In this document: positions 59,150 to 64,000 of the stretch, piece by piece | Position numbering within the stretch: position 1 is the first letter of the stretch | Layout: every line of letters begins with the position of its first letter | Assembly: GCF_004210375.1 (NCBI RefSeq) | Contig: NC_134829.1 | Coordinates: 32,318,034-32,382,033, forward strand | Reading direction: 5' to 3' | Length of the DNA stretch: 64,000 nucleotides | DNA from: Tachypleus tridentatus | Taxonomy: Eukaryota > Arthropoda > Merostomata > Xiphosura > Limulidae | The notes under the pieces: generated by a model | The model's database searches: none | Told to the model about the DNA's origin: nothing | What the model saw: the letters and a program-made list of their open reading frames with translations, nothing else | Made by a program: the position numbers and the translations under genes

Positions 59150-61495
59150 ATTTCTTTGTATGACACTTTCCACTTGTTACTGAGCCTCTATGTAATCTGC
59201 TGGTTTAGGTATTGTTATTTTCCTGAGGAGATCTATGGTAAATTTTTCAGTTTGTATTCTTCACTTCATGTAGGTATACCTATATTTAGCAAATTTATGC
59301 ATGCTCGTATGGATGAACCTTAATATGTGCACTATATAGCTTAGGCCTTTCATTTTCTTTCTTGCTCAGTAGTTGGTGAAATAGATTTTTATAATTATTT
59401 TATTGTATAAGGTACTTTAGTTTAATTGTTACATTGTTTAATTTTTTGTATATGTACTAGTTTTGCACATTCCTTACTGTACATTAAGCTAGTTTTGAGG
59501 ATTTGTTATTTTTATTTACCAGATATGTTGTGTCTAAGTTCCTTTCTTTAGCACTAGTCATGTTTTTTCGAGTCGCTTTTACTTTCATATCCTTTGTTTT
59601 ATAGTTTCTTTGGGTGGAGTTGTGTGTTTGATGTTTAGGGTCTTTTATCTTCCAAGTTCTTTTAGTGGTTTTGTATTTTAATCGTTTTATGTTTTAGGTC
59701 AAATTTTTTATACATCTTTGTTATTTTTATGTATTTTGTAGACTATAGATTACTGGTAGCTTTATTAAACCAGTTATTTTGCTTGCATTTATTTTAAAAT
59801 TTTATTTTTCAATTAATCTTCATTTTAATTTTATAATCTCAATAATTATTTTACTGCATATGAATACCTAAAATCAGTTTACTTTTCTGAAATATATTTG
59901 AAGACTTGGATTTTTTTATTGTATGTTAAAACACTTTCTTGCTGAAAGTGACTTGCGAATTTTCCCGAGTTTTTCTCTCCTGTAAAATGGTTATTTGATG
60001 CTACTTTCTATCTAATAGAAGTGAAGTTTCTTAAAGTTAAAAACTGCAGTCCTTACAACAAACGCCTCAGGTAAAACATGGACTTTAGTAGTTAAGGCAA
60101 AGTTTTTCAAAAGTAGGGCCTTAGTAGGTAATAATAGGGATAATTTAGATTTCATAGAGAGCTTACCAGCATGTTTTTATACAACTACCTACTTTTGTCA
60201 TTAAAACATCAAGAATTGCACCAAAACATAACACTTAAGCTGATTTGTAAGACAGTCTTCACTGATTAGAAATAAATTAAATCCGTGTGCTTATCTCCTT
60301 GTGCATGTTTCAAAAGTTGCTGTTTGCTGCATAAACAACAGAAACTGTGAAATTGATCACTTGGTAATGGCTGACACTAGCTTGACCATTATTGTCTATG
60401 TAGGTTAACTGTTGATGCTAGGATAGCATTTTCCAATGTTGTATAGTTTTCTGCATTATCATGGAAATATAAAACTTGTTAAAGAGGTTCTTTCAAGCAC
60501 ACATGGCTATGGGACAAAGTGTGTAGATAATACATCACTAAATGTATGTATTTTAGATTAATATTAATTTTACACTGATCTAACAACATGCACTTGGTGT
60601 TACATTGTCTGTGGAGTTTTGTGATAATATAACATACCTAAACCTTTCAGGAAAAGTTTGGACTTTAATACTTAGGGTAGGATTTTCAACAACAAAAAGT
60701 TTGTTAAGCTGTTTAAAACCATGACTGACAGAGACATAAACATTCTTGTAAACAGAAGTAAAACAACATGCAGTTTATGTAAACAGTAACCATGACAAGA
60801 AATGCAACATAACAAAAGCTTGTGCACATATTTCAGCTTGAAAACTCATAATATATTGAGGTAAAGGAGTATCTGATTGTCTCTCAGTTATTCTGTATTG
60901 GGTTTTAAGGTTATGTTTACTCTAAAGTCACTTACCAGAAAATAGAGAAAACAGTTTTCTCATTCTGCAAAGGGAAGTTGGTGATTCTAATGCCACCAGT
61001 TCCTCAAACTCTTTACTTTCTTAAGTTAATAACGTGAGCAGTTAGACTATTCACAATACAGCTACATGTGTTTTTTGCAACAAGTTTTATATTTCTGAAG
61101 TTAAACCGAATATAAAGAAAAGTAGGAAAGTGGAATGCACTTAGAGGTCTGTATTTGTTATGGTTATTCGTAAGTCAAAAACTTAACATTTTTATCTGTG
61201 AACATATATTTTTTCATATAATGGTGATTTTGACATAGCAGATATTACTAAGCTAAATTATAACCTCTTCCTTTAATATTTTAATTGGCGAGATCAGATA
61301 TAAATCCCAATCAAATTAATTTTCCAAGACTCAGAGTCTCAAACACAGAGTAAACATGCTATGACTGTGCATCTAACATACCATTATAATTCATACAGAA
61401 CTGGAAAAATATACTGTTGGAAATGTAGGCCTATCATAACTCAGTTATCATTCATTGTGTCAGTAGCAAGTTTACAGGTTTGTAATGCTAAGATC
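59150..61495. other. No gene seen
   Basis: AT-rich sequence with no recognisable gene; includes T-rich stretches from 59400 to 59800. Confidence 0.35.
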
Positions 61496-61500
61496 TAGGA

Positions 61501-61635
61501 CTTGATACTGTGTGGTGGACAGAATATAGATAGCTTATTTTGTAGCTTGATACTGTGTGGTGGACAGAATATAGATAGCTTATTTTGTAGCTTGATACTG
61601 TGTGGTGGACAGAATATAGATAGCTTATTTTGTAG
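61501..61635. repeat. Three perfect tandem units of 45 bp
   Basis: CTTGATACTGTGTGGTGGAC with AGAATATAGATAGCTTATTT repeats at 61501, 61546 and 61591. It ends in GTAGCTTTGCAC, which resembles the SINE family A 3' region. Confidence 0.95.
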
Positions 61636-61639
61636 CTTT

Positions 61640-62610
61640 GCACTAAAAAAAAAATGTAGTTACCATTAAAAAGCTTTTTAGCCCAAGAAAACAAAGTGTA
61701 CTTTCCAAATTCGTTTTCCCCATTTATTGAAAACTGGATGTAAAGAGTGAATTTAACACCCATTTATCATGAAACTGGTTTAAAATGAAAACAAAACCAT
61801 AGTTTTCAATACTTTTGCATTTCTGAAAGCACCGAAACTTTTGTTTTTTTATTTTGTCAACATCTATATGAATTCACTGTTTTATACCTCCTAAATGTCT
61901 TGGCAGCAAGTAATAGATGTATTAATAATTTTCATCTTATGACAAGAATATGTGTTTTATTGTATAAATTAAAATTGTGGAAATAGTTAAAGTAAGTAAT
62001 GACAAAACCAAGATAGAGCATGTGGTATTTAAAAGCAGTTATACAATTGTAACTTCTGTTATTGTGATGTTTTAAAATCATATTACTGTGGTAATATTTT
62101 TATAGTAATTGTTTACATTACACTTAATAAATTTACTAAATTTCTATGAAAATTACATTTCACCAAAGTTTTTCTTTGTAAGACCCAATTATGTATAAAA
62201 AACATACATTATAATCTGCACCATATTTATTATTATATACTCAGGTGTCAAAATATGTGTATGCCATTAATAATAGAATAGATAGCAAATATTATATTGT
62301 AGTTAGTGCTATATACTTTAAAGTGATTGTTGATTAAGAAAATAGAATAAATATAATTTAAATTTCAGCAAAGATACAATCAATTATATGACTAATCTTT
62401 GTTATAGCCCATAACCAAAAATGCATTATACTATGTTTATTACAAAGGGATTACATAAAAATTTGTGTACTTTTATATGTAACTGTGTAAATAAAATATA
62501 TTGTTGTATTGGCATAATTTTTACTTAAGATTTGATATTTCAGATTTTTGGCTGACCACTATACTTAAGACTTCCACCTAATTTCTTGTGTTATATGTGA
62601 TATAGCTGCA
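61640..62610. other. No gene seen
   Basis: AT-rich sequence without features. Confidence 0.35.
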
Positions 62611-62617
62611 TTATAGC

Positions 62618-63430
62618 ATGCAAACATCTTTCACCAATAGAAGTGCAACACACCCTCCTAGTGTAACTATTATTTTATACCATACAATCATTACTTTTTC
62701 ATCTACCTTCCTCTTTTCATCCTGGAATTATTTCTCAACTTTTAATGGTTGTTCACTCCAGGTTCTTGGAAAACCAAGGTTAATGTCTCAGATGATTACC
62801 TCCATGTTCCTATTTTGCCAGCATCCAGATGTTACCTTCAGTTTGTCCAAGAGGGTAGGATGTTTCAATTCTGCACTCTTCCATTTGGGTCTGGCATTGG
62901 CTCCTGATAATTTCTCCTCACAGAATCAGAGCTTTCGCTCATCATATTAATGACATAAGACAGTAATATTACCATTACATAGATAACTAGGTTCTTTTCC
63001 ACCAGGCCTCTCAACACCATATTCATCTCCTACTTCAAGAGGCAGCATGTTTGGTATGACTCATAAAATTGGAAAAGTGACATCTTGTCTCCACTCAATG
63101 CCTTAATCATTTGGGGGCATTTCTCAACTCCCACCTCAACAAGTTCCAGCTTTTCTTCATTTGTTGGACATGAAATGCTCGATTTCTAAAGTCAAAACTT
63201 CTCTGAATACAAGTGAGGTTCTCTCTCTCTCTTTTAGAAACTTGAGCTTCCATGAAAGTTTTAATTCTTTAGGATCATGCACACATGCAATATTTTCAGT
63301 AGGTGTTACATAAACAATGGAATCTCTTTGGGATCCTTAGGAATCCACCATCCTCTCTTTCTGTAAGTTGACTTAGCCTCTCATGTCCTGGGCACTCTTT
63401 AAGTTGTGACCTATAGTACAGAGGTAGGAG
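62618..63430 (+). pseudogene. DIRS-like reverse transcriptase remnant
   Basis: Around 62778-62920, with one frame change, it reads KVNVSDDYLHVPILPASRCY, LQFVQEGRMFQFCTLPFG and GLALAPDNF. This is the RT block of DIRS elements (catalytic D-x-D/A-Y...VPI...FRxLPFGLxxAP). Continuing frames give a HYIDN-like passage near 62975 where the second catalytic YxDD motif is expected, then HLGAFLNSHLNKFQ (about 63105) and later LLETxASMK. Stops and frameshifts make it inactive. Same strand and base composition as the DIRS pieces at 41-43 kb, but RT sequence is found only here, so it is not shown to be part of that copy. Confidence 0.72.
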
Positions 63431-63434
63431 GATG

Positions 63435-64000
63435 TGTCACATGCTACAGTACAGTTATACCACCTATACACGTGAAGTTAAGTAGGAGACTCAAGGCTTA
63501 TTGGAATTACTATATTTTTGTAGGAAGCTAATATTCAATTATTCTTTAGTCCAGACAGGTTGAACAGCTTTTAAAAGATGAAAACAACTTCAACATTAAC
63601 AGACGGATATAAAGGAAGATTAGAGACATTTGTTTTCAAAATGGATGCATGTGTTTGGAATGAAATTTATACAAACTAAAAGTTGACTGTTATTATTACT
63701 TATCTATAAATGACTTTGAACGTTCGATCGAGTTCTTTTTCAAATTATGTTTTATTGACGATGTTCATGATTGTTGAAATAAACACAAAACGTAGAAAAA
63801 TATAATTTTACAATTCTGCTGTATTTTATCATTTGAATTTTATACAAGTTTCAACAATAAGAATGCTGTAAGAAAGCAAAAATGTAAGAAGTATATTGAC
63901 AGTGGAAAGTAATTATCAATGTTCATAATAACATTCACAGAACATTTCCTAAGGATATTAACTTTTTATTATTGTATAAGCACCACATTTTTTGCTGTTT
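63435..64000. other. No gene seen
   Basis: AT-rich end of the window, nothing recognised. Confidence 0.35.

Overview
The window looks like an AT-rich animal nuclear genome segment. It has no operons, almost no long ORFs, spliced-exon signals, many LINE, SINE, DIRS and DNA-transposon relics, and one 500-N assembly gap. The dominant SINE has a tRNA-Thr(CGU)-like head and a 3' end ending in a GTTT-type repeat. From memory this SINE is typical of horseshoe crabs (Limulus/Tachypleus), so a chelicerate, probably a horseshoe crab, is my best guess. That assignment is recall, not proof.

Layout. 1-3223: satellite with a ~202-bp unit, cut by a gap (3224-3723). 3724-8594: nearly full-length but dead I-group LINE (end of ORF1, ORF2 with endonuclease, RT, RNase H and a terminal zinc finger, repeated 3' UTR). 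9640-11300: second, truncated copy of the same LINE family, abutting a decayed CR1-like LINE (11340-12415). The 3' end of the CR1-like element runs directly into a 3.8-kb array of ~36 units of 106 bp (12470-16271). 16855-17004: last coding exon of a PP2C-family protein phosphatase, the clearest host gene. 17.5-31.7 kb: dense transposon zone with ten SINE copies of family A and one of family B, a hAT transposase relic, a ~695-bp, ~98% identical inverted repeat (23008-23702 against 25496-26191), a mariner-like MITE, a Tx1/L1-like LINE broken by a SINE, and a Gypsy integrase fragment. 33.3-37.9 kb: short tandem repeats and a deleted pogo-type transposon whose duplicated flank preserves an empty insertion site. 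41.2-43.4 kb, perhaps 47 kb, and 62.6-63.4 kb: DIRS-like retrotransposon remains. Minisatellites lie at 35.8, 43.6, 47.8, 54.1 and 61.5 kb.

Host genes. Besides the phosphatase exon, five putative exons on the + strand (35648-35775, 45810-45943, 51344-51475, 57688-57745, 58429-58646) have splice-like borders and mutually compatible phases. Joined in order they give one open frame of 222 codons plus stop. I do not recognise the product and the model needs RNA support. Most of the rest is AT-rich intronic or intergenic sequence in which I see no gene.
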